Source: an uncultured Roseburia sp. | GTDB lineage: Bacteria; Bacillota; Clostridia; Lachnospirales; Lachnospiraceae | NCBI GenBank assembly: GCA_934292805.1 | Contig: CAKQXQ010000021.1 | Location: 1 to 38,093, forward strand | Reading direction: 5' to 3' | DNA: 38,093 bases | Shown here: one piece after another, positions 8,231 through 17,131 of the stretch | Layout of the letters: each line of letters begins with the position of its first letter | Numbering within the stretch: the stretch's first letter is position 1 | Notes under the pieces: model-generated | Database searches by the model: none | The model's input: only the letters and a program-made list of their open reading frames with translations | What the model was told of the DNA's origin: nothing | Translations under genes and position numbers: made by a program

Positions 8231-8248
8231 AGTTAAAACTTTTAATAA
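8231..8248 (+). promoter_or_regulatory. Probable operator, 18-bp element shared with the GPH1 promoter
   Basis: AGTTAAAACTTTTAATAA contains a near-symmetrical TTAAAA-C-TTTTAA core. It occurs again, base for base but inverted, at 13918-13935. Both copies lie immediately downstream of a predicted -10, where a bound repressor would block transcription. The ROK repressor encoded at 12606 is the best candidate to bind it. Confidence 0.55.
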
Positions 8249-8352
8249 AGTATCGATACGACAATATATGCCCTAACATAATTGTTGAATCGCAAAAATG
8301 CACAGATTTCTGGCTGGAACTATCCGGATAGAAGTGATTAAAAGGAGAAAAA

Positions 8353-10794
8353 ATGGAAGATAAGATGTTATACAAAGACCCAGGTCAACCGGTAGAAGTA
8401 CGTGTGGAAGATTTGCTTTCCAGAATGACACTGGAAGAGAAAGCTGCACAGCTGTGTGGAGACCTTGCGGTATCCTTTATTGTAGATGGTAAATTAAGCC
8501 ATGAAGCATTAAAAGAGAAATTTAAGGATGGACATGGAAGAATTACGCAGTATTCTTTAGTTGGTCTTGTGAGTCCAAAACAGATTGCAGAGATTACCAA
8601 TGAACTGCAGGATTTTTTTGTAAATGAAACCAGACTTGGCATACCGGTTGCATTGCAGTCAGAGAATTTGTGTGGATACCCGGGAGCAGGCGGAACGCTT
8701 TTCCCGGCTCAGATTAATGTCGGAGCAACATGGGAACCGGAGCTGGCAGAAGAAATGAGTTCGATCATCGGACAGGAATCAAGAGCAGTCGGAATTACAT
8801 CTGCCATGAGCCCGGTTATTGATGTTTCCAGAGATCCGAGATGGGGACGCACTTATGAAACATATGGCGAGGATCAGTATCTCATCAGCCAGATGGGTAT
8901 TCATTATGTCAGAGGTATGCAGAATCAGGGTGTCAGCTGTATTGCAAAGCATTTCCTGGGATATGCAGAGACACAGGCAGGTCTTAATACGGCTACTACC
9001 AGATTGAACGACCGCGAACTGTATGAAGTATTTGCCACACCATTTGAGGCAGCTGACAAAGAGGCTGGTCTGGATGCAATGATGGCAAACTATGCCGAGA
9101 TCGATGGACTGCCGGTAATTGATAATAAGAAAATAGCAAGAGATTTACTTCGAGATACTATGGGATTTGAAGGTATGCTCACTTCTGATGGAGCAGCAGT
9201 ATTAAAAACATATAACTATTTTAAAGTTGCAAACAGTTATATGGAAGCAGGACTTCTTGCAAAGAAAGCAGGATGTGACACAGAAATCCCGGTTGGGGCA
9301 TCCTACCGTAATCTTCCGAATTACGTCAGGAGCGGAGAACTTGATGAAAAATTAATCGATGAATCAGTTAGAAGAATTCTTACAATTAAATTTAAACGTG
9401 GATTATTCGAAAACCCATATTGTGAGATTGAAAAACTGGAAGAAGCAATGAGAAATGAGGAAAAAGAGAAAGTCAGCAGAAAAATCGCACAGGATTCTCT
9501 TGTACTTCTTAAAAATGATGGTATTCTTCCAATTAAAAAAGGAACAAAGATCGCAGTAATCGGACCGCATGCTGACAGCCTTCGATACCCGGTAAGCGGA
9601 TATACCTATCCGGCTTATATTGAGATGATGGATGCGGGAAGAAAGAATAGTGCAGCAGTGACATTCAACGGAATTGCAGATGAACAGGCAAAATCAGAGA
9701 AAGAAAAGGCACCTAAAGGACCATTTGATGCATTTTTTGATATGCTTGACGGAGAAGACGTAAGAAGGCTGGATGATATGACAGGGGTTCTGAGAACACT
9801 TCATGCCAGAAGTTTAAAAGAAGTGCTTTCAGACCGGTTTGAAACTGTATATGCAAAAGGATGCGATATTATTGGAGCATCCGAAGAAGGATTTGAAGAT
9901 GCAGTAAAAGCAGCCGAGCAGAGTGATGTAATAGTCATGGCATTAGGTGGAAACTGCGGATGGGTTAATGTAACCGGTGGTGAGGGAAAAGACCGTCAGT
10001 CATTGGAACTTCCAGGTGTTCAGGAAAAACTGCTGGAGACAGTTGCTGCAACAGGAAAGCCTGTAGTCATCGTACTTTATGGACCGGGAATCTTTGCTGT
10101 AAACTGGGCGGAAGAACATGTATCAGGTATTGTTCAGGCATGGATGCCGGGGCCATTCGCTGGTGAAGTAGTAGCAAATGTATTAGATGGAACAGCAAAT
10201 CCAGGTGGAAAACTGAATGTTACAGTGCCAAGAAGTACAGGTCAGATTCCAATTTTTTACAATCATAAAAATGGTTCAGGTTATGTGTCTGGTGGAGACG
10301 GAATGGGTGTAATCTTTAGTGGTGGTTATACAGATGGACCGGCTACACCATTATATCCGTTTGGTTATGGATTGAGCTATACCGAGTTTGCATTGGATGA
10401 TTTCGAAGTTGAAGAGACCAAGGTTCCGACAGATGGAAAAATCAGAGTTTCATGCACAGTAAGCAATAAAGGATCTATTGCCGGAGATGAAATAGTACAG
10501 CTTTATCAGGCATTCCACGGAGCACATGTTGTAAGACCTAATAAACAGCTGGCAGGATTTAGACGAGTTCACTTAAATGCAGGAGAGACTAAGAAGATTA
10601 CTTTCAATCTGGATACAGCACAGCTTGGATATTATGACGAAGAGATGCAGTTTGTTGTAGAACCGGGACAGCTTGATATTATGGTTGGTACATCTTCAGA
10701 AGATCTTCCATTCAAAGAGACAATTAGTCTGACTGGCGAGAAAATTTGTGTTGCAGGTAAGAGAAGTTATACTTGTGAAGTGGAAGAAAAATAA
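8353..10794 (+). CDS. Cytoplasmic GH3 beta-glycosidase (beta-glucosidase/beta-xylosidase type)
   Basis: Hydrolyses terminal beta-linked sugars from a glycoside by a retaining mechanism. No signal peptide is present, so it acts inside the cell on an imported substrate. The N-terminal TIM barrel begins at RVEDLLSRMTLEEKAAQL and contains SRDPRWGRTYETYGED, CIAKHFLGY (substrate-binding KHF) and GFEGMLTSDGAAV, where Asp279 is the predicted nucleophile. The more common SDW is SDG here. The second alpha/beta domain contains VTGGEGKDRQ, in the region that usually carries the acid/base Glu, and a FnIII-like domain follows from about residue 690 (YPFGYGLSYTEF onward). Length 813 aa is normal. Only 3 nt separate it from the sulfatase gene downstream, so both act on the same compound. 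The exact sugar is not evident. Confidence 0.9.
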   Translation: MEDKMLYKDPGQPVEVRVEDLLSRMTLEEKAAQLCGDLAVSFIVDGKLSHEALKEKFKDGHGRITQYSLVGLVSPKQIAEITNELQDFFVNETRLGIPVALQSENLCGYPGAGGTLFPAQINVGATWEPELAEEMSSIIGQESRAVGITSAMSPVIDVSRDPRWGRTYETYGEDQYLISQMGIHYVRGMQNQGVSCIAKHFLGYAETQAGLNTATTRLNDRELYEVFATPFEAADKEAGLDAMMANYAEIDGLPVIDNKKIARDLLRDTMGFEGMLTSDGAAVLKTYNYFKVANSYMEAGLLAKKAGCDTEIPVGASYRNLPNYVRSGELDEKLIDESVRRILTIKFKRGLFENPYCEIEKLEEAMRNEEKEKVSRKIAQDSLVLLKNDGILPIKKGTKIAVIGPHADSLRYPVSGYTYPAYIEMMDAGRKNSAAVTFNGIADEQAKSEKEKAPKGPFDAFFDMLDGEDVRRLDDMTGVLRTLHARSLKEVLSDRFETVYAKGCDIIGASEEGFEDAVKAAEQSDVIVMALGGNCGWVNVTGGEGKDRQSLELPGVQEKLLETVAATGKPVVIVLYGPGIFAVNWAEEHVSGIVQAWMPGPFAGEVVANVLDGTANPGGKLNVTVPRSTGQIPIFYNHKNGSGYVSGGDGMGVIFSGGYTDGPATPLYPFGYGLSYTEFALDDFEVEETKVPTDGKIRVSCTVSNKGSIAGDEIVQLYQAFHGAHVVRPNKQLAGFRRVHLNAGETKKITFNLDTAQLGYYDEEMQFVVEPGQLDIMVGTSSEDLPFKETISLTGEKICVAGKRSYTCEVEEK

Positions 10795-10797
10795 AAT

Positions 10798-12405
10798 ATG
10801 AAAAAAAGACCAAATATTATTATATTTAATCCGGATGAGATGCGTCATGATGCGATGAACCATATGGGAAATCCAGCCGCAGAGACTCCGTTTTTAGATG
10901 AGTTTGCAGGGAAGGATGCTGTTTCTTTCAGGAATGCTTACTGCCAGAATAGTGTATGCGTGCCGAGCAGATGCAGTTTTTTTACCGGACTGTATCCACA
11001 TGTGCATGGTCATCGTACAATGAGCAGCCTTCTTCATCCAGGTGAATCAAATCTATTTTCAGAATTAAAAGAAAATGGATACTATGTGTGGATGAATGAC
11101 AGAAATGACCTGTTTGCCGGGCAGATCGAAGGATGGGCAGAGTCGAATGCAGATGAGATCTATTACTCCGGACAGGTAAAACCGGCACCACGGGCAGTAA
11201 ACAGGCAGGGAGAACGAAACGCAGACGTATATTCGCATTTTAATGGGAAATTAGGAACAGATGAGTCTGGAAAAAATTATACATCAGATGATGAGGCTGT
11301 TGATGCAGCTATCGAAAAAATCAGAGGATGGGAAAAAGAACAGCCTTTATGTATGTTTCTTGGGTTAAATTATCCACATGTCCCATATCAGATTGAAGAA
11401 CCTTATTTTTCTGCGATTGACAGATCTAAATTGCCGGAACGTATCCGTTATGAGGACTGTATCGGAAAATCCAAAATGCTAGAGCTTATTCATGAGTATG
11501 AGCAAATGGAAGAATATTCAGAAACAGAATGGAATGAATTACGTGCGGTTTACCTGGCAATGTGCAAAAAGGTAGATGAGCAGTTTGATAAACTATGCCG
11601 GGAATTAAAAAAAGCGGGAATGTATGAGGATTCTCTTATCATTTTCTTAAGTGACCATGGCGATTATACAGGAGACTATAGTGTGACAGAAAAATCACAG
11701 AACAGCTTTGAGGACTGTGTTGTGAGAGTGCCGCTTCTTATAAAACCACCTGTATGGGAAAAAACAGATCCTGGTATAAGTGATGCTATGACTGAACTGG
11801 TAGATTTTTATGCGACAGTTATGGACTATGCTGATATAAAACCACAAAGAACACAATTCGGAATGAGTCTTAAACCTGTGATTGAAAACCGCAGGAATGA
11901 AAACAGAAAATATGTCTTCTGTGAAGGCGGCAGACTGCCGGAAGAAAAGCATTGCGACGAGTTTCATGTATCCGGTCCAAATGGGCCGTCAGAGAGATTT
12001 CCATATTGGCCTAAAATGAAAGCCCAGACGAATGATGAAGCCCATGCGAAAGCAACAATGATACGAAGCACGGAATTTAAATATGTAAGCCGTATCCTGG
12101 GATCAGATGAATTTTATGATCTCAGAAAAGACCCGCAGGAAAAGCATAATTGTATTCATGAAAAGTGTTATGAAACTGAAATTACAAAGATGCAGATTGC
12201 ACTTATGAAATGGATGCAGGAGACGGCTGATGTTGTTCCGTATGAACTTGACAGTCGTTTTACACCGGAAATGTTATGGAATAAGGTGAAAAGAATGTGT
12301 CCGAAGGGAAAAGAGGGCGAAGTTTGGCAAAAAATTAAAAGTGGCGTTACATTAGGACAATTAATGATGTATATGCAGACGATAAGAGCAGAGAAAACAG
12401 AATAA
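10798..12405 (+). CDS. Cytoplasmic Cys-type sulfatase (S1 family)
   Basis: Hydrolyses a sulfate ester using a formylglycine made from Cys54 in the motif CVPSR (residues 54-58, followed by TGLYPHVHG). Metal ligands are suggested by NPDEMRHDA near the N-terminus (Asp13), and by LSDHGDYTGD and TEKSQNSFED further on. There is no signal peptide, so desulfation is intracellular and the maturase at 29451 must modify it in the cytosol. Length 535 aa is normal. It starts 3 nt after the GH3 stop with no good ribosome binding site, so translational coupling is likely. A strong terminator follows at 12414. It is only distantly similar to the other two sulfatases in the window, so its substrate or position specificity may differ. 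Confidence 0.9.
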   Translation: MKKRPNIIIFNPDEMRHDAMNHMGNPAAETPFLDEFAGKDAVSFRNAYCQNSVCVPSRCSFFTGLYPHVHGHRTMSSLLHPGESNLFSELKENGYYVWMNDRNDLFAGQIEGWAESNADEIYYSGQVKPAPRAVNRQGERNADVYSHFNGKLGTDESGKNYTSDDEAVDAAIEKIRGWEKEQPLCMFLGLNYPHVPYQIEEPYFSAIDRSKLPERIRYEDCIGKSKMLELIHEYEQMEEYSETEWNELRAVYLAMCKKVDEQFDKLCRELKKAGMYEDSLIIFLSDHGDYTGDYSVTEKSQNSFEDCVVRVPLLIKPPVWEKTDPGISDAMTELVDFYATVMDYADIKPQRTQFGMSLKPVIENRRNENRKYVFCEGGRLPEEKHCDEFHVSGPNGPSERFPYWPKMKAQTNDEAHAKATMIRSTEFKYVSRILGSDEFYDLRKDPQEKHNCIHEKCYETEITKMQIALMKWMQETADVVPYELDSRFTPEMLWNKVKRMCPKGKEGEVWQKIKSGVTLGQLMMYMQTIRAEKTE

Positions 12406-12413
12406 TTCATTGA

Positions 12414-12453
12414 AACAGTAAAAGGCGTGATTTTTGTCACGCCTTTTACTGTT
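12414..12453 (+). terminator. Intrinsic terminator after GH3-sulfatase operon
   Basis: Perfect 17-bp stem: AACAGTAAAAGGCGTGA (12414-12430) with its complement at 12437-12453, around a TTTTTG loop. The same loop occurs in the terminator at 27196. Confidence 0.88.
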
Positions 12454-12510
12454 CTAAACAAAAAAATATCAATAAGCTATGCTGAAATGTACAAATATCA
12501 TACATTTTGC

Positions 12511-12538
12511 TTACAACAATTTAAAAATATGTTATGAT
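12511..12538 (+). promoter_or_regulatory. Predicted promoter of the ROK regulator gene
   Basis: TTACAA (12511-12516), a 16-bp spacer, and TATGAT (12533-12538) with TG just upstream (TGTTATGAT, extended -10). The start would fall near 12545, about 60 nt before the ATG. Confidence 0.5.
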
Positions 12539-12605
12539 AAATACAGTGAATGTACCGGAATATTGAGCCGGTTGAGATAAAATAATAGGAAAAGGATATC
12601 AAAGC

Positions 12606-13796
12606 ATGGCAGGGAAAAAGGGAAACAGCTTATTGGAAACAAGAAGACGCAACCGTGTCTTGATCAAGAATATGATATTTCGGATGGAGAATGCGAGAAG
12701 GACTGCGATAGCCGAAGAATTGGGATTAACACTCCCGACAATCACAACAAGTGTAAATGAAATGCTTTCGGAGGGAATTTTAGAAGAAATACCTATAACA
12801 GAAGGAAGCCTGGTCAACTGTATGGGACGCAGACCCAACGCAATTGCATTTCGGGCAGAGGCAGCATATGCGATCGGAGTGGAACTAGGACCGTATGCAA
12901 CCAGAGCTGTACTAATGGATTTACATGGGGAGATACTAAAATCCTGTGAAGAGGAGCAGGCAACAGAAGATTATAATGGGATGCTTGATAAGGTAACCAA
13001 TATGATATTAAATCTGATGAAAAATGCAAAAGGAAAAAATCTGCTTGGTATAGGTGTTGGTTTGCCTGGATTTATTGACCGAGAAAATGGAATTATTCGA
13101 AGTAATCCAAGAAAAGACTGGACAGGAAAATCTTTGGCAGAAGATCTTGAGAAGAGGATTAAGATACCAGTATTTATCGACAATAATGTAAGATTACGTG
13201 CAATTGGACATGAAATGAGCAATCGTGGGGAACAACCAGATTCATTTGCATATTTTTACGTGGCAAGAGGTGTGGCGTGTCCTTTAATGCTTAGGGGGGA
13301 TGTTTTTTCTGGTTATACTGCAGGTGCAGGAGAAATCGGACATACAGTTATAAATGTCGGTACGGAGCAAAAATGCGTGGATGATCTTGGCAGTGAGGGG
13401 GCAATTTTCAGGCAATGCCAACAGGCAATTCTTGCAGGACAGCTTCCGGAACTTAAAAGAATGATAGAGGAAGATGGAAGATTGAAGATGAGCCATATCC
13501 TTAAGATGCAGGAAGATAAAAATGCTATAGTACAGGAAATTGTAAACAACGCAATTGATTATTTAGGAATAGCTCTTGCAAATGTTGTGAATCTGATCAA
13601 TCCAGGGTTTGTAGTGGCTGATAGCTGTCTCTTTATACCTGAGGAGAATAAAAGAAAGTTACTTCAGGCAGCAAAAAGTAGATTTTATGGTTTAAATGAG
13701 GAAGAGGTTCGTATTGTTTTTGCTGATTTTGATGAGATGCGTGGAGCAAGGGGGGCAGGATATTTTATAATCCGTGAACGGTTTCTGAATTTATAA
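12606..13796 (+). CDS. ROK-family transcriptional repressor (NagC/XylR-like)
   Basis: Sugar-responsive DNA-binding regulator. Residues ~15-62 form a winged HTH (RRTAIAEELGLTLPTITTSV is its core). The rest is a ROK domain: IGVELGPYATRAVLMD, GIGVGLPGF and AGAGEIGH. The position of the catalytic Asp of ROK kinases is Asn194 (IDNNVRL), and the zinc motif CxCGxxGC is reduced to a single Cys (KCVDDLGSEG), so this is a pure regulator with an altered effector site. Length 396 aa is typical. It sits between the GH3-sulfatase operon and the GPH1-sulfatase operon, and an identical 18-bp element follows the promoters of both. The likely effector is the sugar or glycoside handled by these operons. Confidence 0.88.
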   Translation: MAGKKGNSLLETRRRNRVLIKNMIFRMENARRTAIAEELGLTLPTITTSVNEMLSEGILEEIPITEGSLVNCMGRRPNAIAFRAEAAYAIGVELGPYATRAVLMDLHGEILKSCEEEQATEDYNGMLDKVTNMILNLMKNAKGKNLLGIGVGLPGFIDRENGIIRSNPRKDWTGKSLAEDLEKRIKIPVFIDNNVRLRAIGHEMSNRGEQPDSFAYFYVARGVACPLMLRGDVFSGYTAGAGEIGHTVINVGTEQKCVDDLGSEGAIFRQCQQAILAGQLPELKRMIEEDGRLKMSHILKMQEDKNAIVQEIVNNAIDYLGIALANVVNLINPGFVVADSCLFIPEENKRKLLQAAKSRFYGLNEEEVRIVFADFDEMRGARGAGYFIIRERFLNL

Positions 13797-13858
13797 TAAA
13801 TGTTATAGAAGCAGTATTGTAATTAATTAAAAGATTTAAGTAAATAGTACTAAAAATG

Positions 13859-13903
13859 AATCTGCATTTTTGTTATTTTTGTCAATTGATAAAGGTGCAG
13901 ATT
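13859..13903 (+). terminator. Possible terminator after the ROK gene
   Basis: Arms AATCTGCA (13859-13866) and TGCAGATT (13896-13903) are followed by TTTG. The loop is long (29 nt) and contains the -35 of the next promoter, so this is a weak call. Confidence 0.35.
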
Positions 13904-13913
13904 TTTGTATAAT
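13886..13913 (+). promoter_or_regulatory. Promoter of GPH1-sulfatase operon
   Basis: TTGATA (13886-13891), a 16-bp spacer, and TATAAT (13908-13913). A perfect -10 and a close -35 make this one of the best promoters in the window. The predicted start near 13920 falls inside the putative operator. Confidence 0.7.
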
Positions 13914-13917
13914 ATAA

Positions 13918-13935
13918 TTATTAAAAGTTTTAACT
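13918..13935 (+). promoter_or_regulatory. Probable ROK operator, inverted copy of the 8231 element
   Basis: TTATTAAAAGTTTTAACT is the exact reverse complement of the 18 bases at 8231-8248. It overlaps the predicted transcription start, a typical repressor position. Confidence 0.6.
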
Positions 13936-13991
13936 AAATAAAAGAAAATACACATTTGTTAGGGCCAGATGTGAACAAAAAGGAGATTATT

Positions 13992-15419
13992 ATGGGAACA
14001 AGAAGAGAAGCAACAAACCTGGAAGGGTATATGTTCGCAACAGCAAACCTTGGTAACAACGCATATTTTATGGTCATCACAATGTTCATGATGTTCTTCT
14101 TCACGAACGTATTGGGACTGAAGCCGATGGTTGCAGGATCCATTTTTATGGTGGCAAGATTGATTGATGCACTAACAGATCCTATTATGGGATTTATTGT
14201 AGACCATACAAACTTTAAACATTTCGGTAAATACCGTGGTTATGTACAGATTGGTGCACCGTTCCTCGGAGTCGTATTTGTCATGTTATTTACAGCACCA
14301 CAGTTTAGTATGGGTGGAAAAATAGCATATGCATATCTGGTATATATTTTATATAGCCTTGTATGGACAGTAGTTCAGATTCCAATTATTACCTTTCCAA
14401 TCTTATTAAGCCAGAAGGTAGCTAGAAGAACAAAATTTATGGCTTTATTCCAGGGATGCGGAAGCATTATTGGAGCAGTATGTACAGCAGTTATTTATAA
14501 AATGTTAGATGCTTTTGGCGGTATGATGAGTGGAGCAGCATGGCAGAAAACAGCAATCTGCATTGCAGTATTTGCAACAATTATGCAGGAAATTGCTATG
14601 TTTGCTGTAAGAAAATTAGACACATATAATCCAGAAGCAGAGATTCAGAAACAGGAAACGAAAAAACAGAATACTAAGGTACCAATGAAAGACAGAATGT
14701 CAGTTATTACAAAAAATGTCGCTTTATTTGCCTTAGTGATTAGTTTTGGAACTGATATGTTTGCAAATCAGATAAACAGTAATACAACTACTTATTATTT
14801 CCTTTATAACCTGAATGGAAGAACTGATCTTCAGGGAATGCTTGGTATTGTTGGTTTACCAGCTGCAATTGCTTTAATGTTTTTAGCCGGACCGATTGCT
14901 GGAAGGTTTGGTAAAAAGAGAGTTATTTATTTCTGCGAGATTGTTTGCATTATTGGTAATGTATTGATGTTAGTTACTGGAGGAGTAAATATTCCGGTTG
15001 TTATGGTAACAAGTATCATCGGATCAATTATGTTTACAGTTACGAATATGATGTGTCGTTCTGCGTTATTAGATGTTGCAAGTTACACCAAGATGAAAGA
15101 AGGAAAAGATGTTGCAGGACTTATGTCATCATCTTTTACATTTGTGAACAAACTGGTTCAGGCATTTGGAGCGTTCTTTGCAGGATGGCTTTTGGAATTA
15201 GTTGCATTTGATGCAACTGCTCAGGTTCAGAGCGAACAGACATTGACAGGTCTTCTTCTTATGCGTACTCTGATTCCAATCGCAGCTCAGGTTGCAACCT
15301 TAATTGCTATGAAATGGTATCCGATTTCTAAAAAAGTAGAAAAAGAGATGGATGAAATGAGTGAAAAACAGGGACGTCAGGAAACAGAAGCATTATTGGA
15401 GAATGAAGAATGCATGTAA
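13992..15419 (+). CDS. GPH-family sugar/glycoside:cation symporter (MelB-like)
   Basis: Predicted twelve-helix importer of the glycoside-pentoside-hexuronide family. The hallmark is RLIDALTDPIMGFIVDHT followed by GKYRGY; Asp59 and Asp63 correspond to the cation-site acidic residues of MelB. Length 475 aa is normal. ATG 13992 follows AAGGAG; an in-frame start at 13956 lacks a binding site. The gene overlaps the next sulfatase gene by 10 nt, so transporter and sulfatase are made together. Since that sulfatase has no signal peptide, the imported compound is probably still sulfated. Control is expected through the operator at 13918. A second member of the family lies at 33637. Confidence 0.88.
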   Translation: MGTRREATNLEGYMFATANLGNNAYFMVITMFMMFFFTNVLGLKPMVAGSIFMVARLIDALTDPIMGFIVDHTNFKHFGKYRGYVQIGAPFLGVVFVMLFTAPQFSMGGKIAYAYLVYILYSLVWTVVQIPIITFPILLSQKVARRTKFMALFQGCGSIIGAVCTAVIYKMLDAFGGMMSGAAWQKTAICIAVFATIMQEIAMFAVRKLDTYNPEAEIQKQETKKQNTKVPMKDRMSVITKNVALFALVISFGTDMFANQINSNTTTYYFLYNLNGRTDLQGMLGIVGLPAAIALMFLAGPIAGRFGKKRVIYFCEIVCIIGNVLMLVTGGVNIPVVMVTSIIGSIMFTVTNMMCRSALLDVASYTKMKEGKDVAGLMSSSFTFVNKLVQAFGAFFAGWLLELVAFDATAQVQSEQTLTGLLLMRTLIPIAAQVATLIAMKWYPISKKVEKEMDEMSEKQGRQETEALLENEECM

Positions 15420-16921
15420 TAATGATTATGTACGATTCACTGCGGAGAGATATGCTTCCGGCATATGCAAAGCAGTGTGGTGTAGAACTTCCCAATTTTA
15501 AAAGATTATCGGAAAGATGTGTGACATTTGATAAGAGTTACGTGTGCAGCATGCCATGCATGCCGGCAAGACGTGAAATACATACGGGACGAGCTAATTT
15601 TTTACATAGAAGTTGGGGACCGTTAGAACCATTTGATGATTCTATGCCAGAATTATTGAAAAATAATGGAATACATACGCATTTAACAACGGATCATTAT
15701 CATTATATCCAGGATGGAGGCGCAACCTATTGCGGGCGTTACTCTACATGGGAATGTTATAGAGGACAGGAAAGCGATGCATGGATTGGTGATTGCACAC
15801 CACATGGCGACGATTATCCATCACAGGTGATGTGCAATTCCAACACTCCTGAGCAGTTGAAAAAAATGCGGATAAAGGGTGGATGGCAAAATCTTTCAAA
15901 TCGAAGTGTAAGAGAAAAAGAATCTGATTATACACAGGTTAAAACAGTCGAGAATGGAATTGATTTTTTGAAACGTAATCATCAGGCAGAAAACTGGTTT
16001 TTGCAGATTGAGATGTTTGATCCACATGAGCCATTTGACTCACCGGACTGCTATCAAAAAAGATTGTTTGATCCGGATCATCCGGGCACACAGGACTGGC
16101 CAGCCTATACAAAAGTGTCAGAAGCAGAAGATGATATTGAAAATATGAGAAAAAAATATCTGGCTTTATTGAAATTCTGTGATAACAATCTTGGAAAGAT
16201 TCTGGATGAAATGGACAGACTGCAATTATGGGAAAATACACTTCTGATTGTAAACACCGATCACGGATTCTTCCTCGGTGAACATCAATGGTGGGGAAAA
16301 GGTATGATGCCTGATTACGAAGAATTGACGCATACTCCTCTTTTTATCTGGGATCCGATTTCGAAAGAGAAAGGGAAAAGAAGTGATGCACTTGTGCAGA
16401 CGATTGACCTGGCACCAACAATTCTGGACTATTTTCATATACCTATACCAAAGGATATGCAAGGAATTTCAATATTAAAGAATTTAAGAAATGGGGAAAA
16501 ATTGCATAAATATGGAATATTTGGCTATCATGGTGGAGCTATTAATATAACAGATGGCAGATATGTATATATGCGGGCAGTCAGACCACAATCCGGTCAA
16601 TTAGCAGAATATACATTAATGCCTACACATATGAATAGCAGATTCCAGCCAAAGGAACTCACAAATGCGTCTTTAGAAAAGGGATTTACATTTACAAAAA
16701 ATTGCCCGGTTTTAAAAATACAGACCACATCATTTTTTCAATACAAACTGCAGCAGGATTTATTATTTGATCTGGATAACGACCCTCATCAGCAGCATCC
16801 TATTAATGATGAAATCATAGAAAATCGGATGTGCCTTGCGTTAGTGGAAGAAATGAAAAAGAATGAGGCACCAGAAGAACTTTTTGCATATTATGGATTT
16901 ACTTTTCCAGGTAATATGTAA
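15410..16921 (+). CDS. Cytoplasmic Cys-type sulfatase, paralogue of the 32078 gene
   Basis: Sulfate-ester hydrolase. The formylglycine motif is CMPARREIHTGR (Cys50, Pro52, Arg54). Near the N-terminus MIMYDSLRRDML has one metal-type Asp (Asp9), but the second Asp of the usual Asp-Asp pair is Ser. The C-terminal metal/sulfate motif is NTDHGFFLGEHQWWGKG, with Asp-His and Lys. There is no signal peptide. The start overlaps the end of the GPH gene by 10 nt, a sign of translational coupling. The first ~110 residues are closely similar to the 32078 product (GSMPCMPARRE, HRSWGP, EPFDDSMPE). A strong terminator follows. The two proteins probably attack related sulfated sugars, with the region around residues 130-180 being most different. 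Confidence 0.9.
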   Translation: MHVIMIMYDSLRRDMLPAYAKQCGVELPNFKRLSERCVTFDKSYVCSMPCMPARREIHTGRANFLHRSWGPLEPFDDSMPELLKNNGIHTHLTTDHYHYIQDGGATYCGRYSTWECYRGQESDAWIGDCTPHGDDYPSQVMCNSNTPEQLKKMRIKGGWQNLSNRSVREKESDYTQVKTVENGIDFLKRNHQAENWFLQIEMFDPHEPFDSPDCYQKRLFDPDHPGTQDWPAYTKVSEAEDDIENMRKKYLALLKFCDNNLGKILDEMDRLQLWENTLLIVNTDHGFFLGEHQWWGKGMMPDYEELTHTPLFIWDPISKEKGKRSDALVQTIDLAPTILDYFHIPIPKDMQGISILKNLRNGEKLHKYGIFGYHGGAINITDGRYVYMRAVRPQSGQLAEYTLMPTHMNSRFQPKELTNASLEKGFTFTKNCPVLKIQTTSFFQYKLQQDLLFDLDNDPHQQHPINDEIIENRMCLALVEEMKKNEAPEELFAYYGFTFPGNM

Positions 16922-16962
16922 AAAATTATAAGTAATAATTGATAAGGAAAACTATCGTTGAA

Positions 16963-17026
16963 ATGTCTCCTGCCGGTTGCAAAAGATACCATAAATCTTT
17001 CGAAAATTGGCAGGAGATATTTTTTT
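16963..17026 (+). terminator. Intrinsic terminator after GPH1-sulfatase operon
   Basis: A 16-bp stem with three G-U pairs (16963-16978 with 17005-17020; core TCTCCTGCC / GGCAGGAGA) is followed by seven T. Confidence 0.9.
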
Positions 17027-17131
17027 GAATCAAAATTTTTTTATTTAGAAAAAAGAAAGTCATAGCTGACAGAATTAAGCAGTTTTGCTGTGCTTTTTAA
17101 ATTATAAAAAATTATCAGGAGAGTAGGAATT

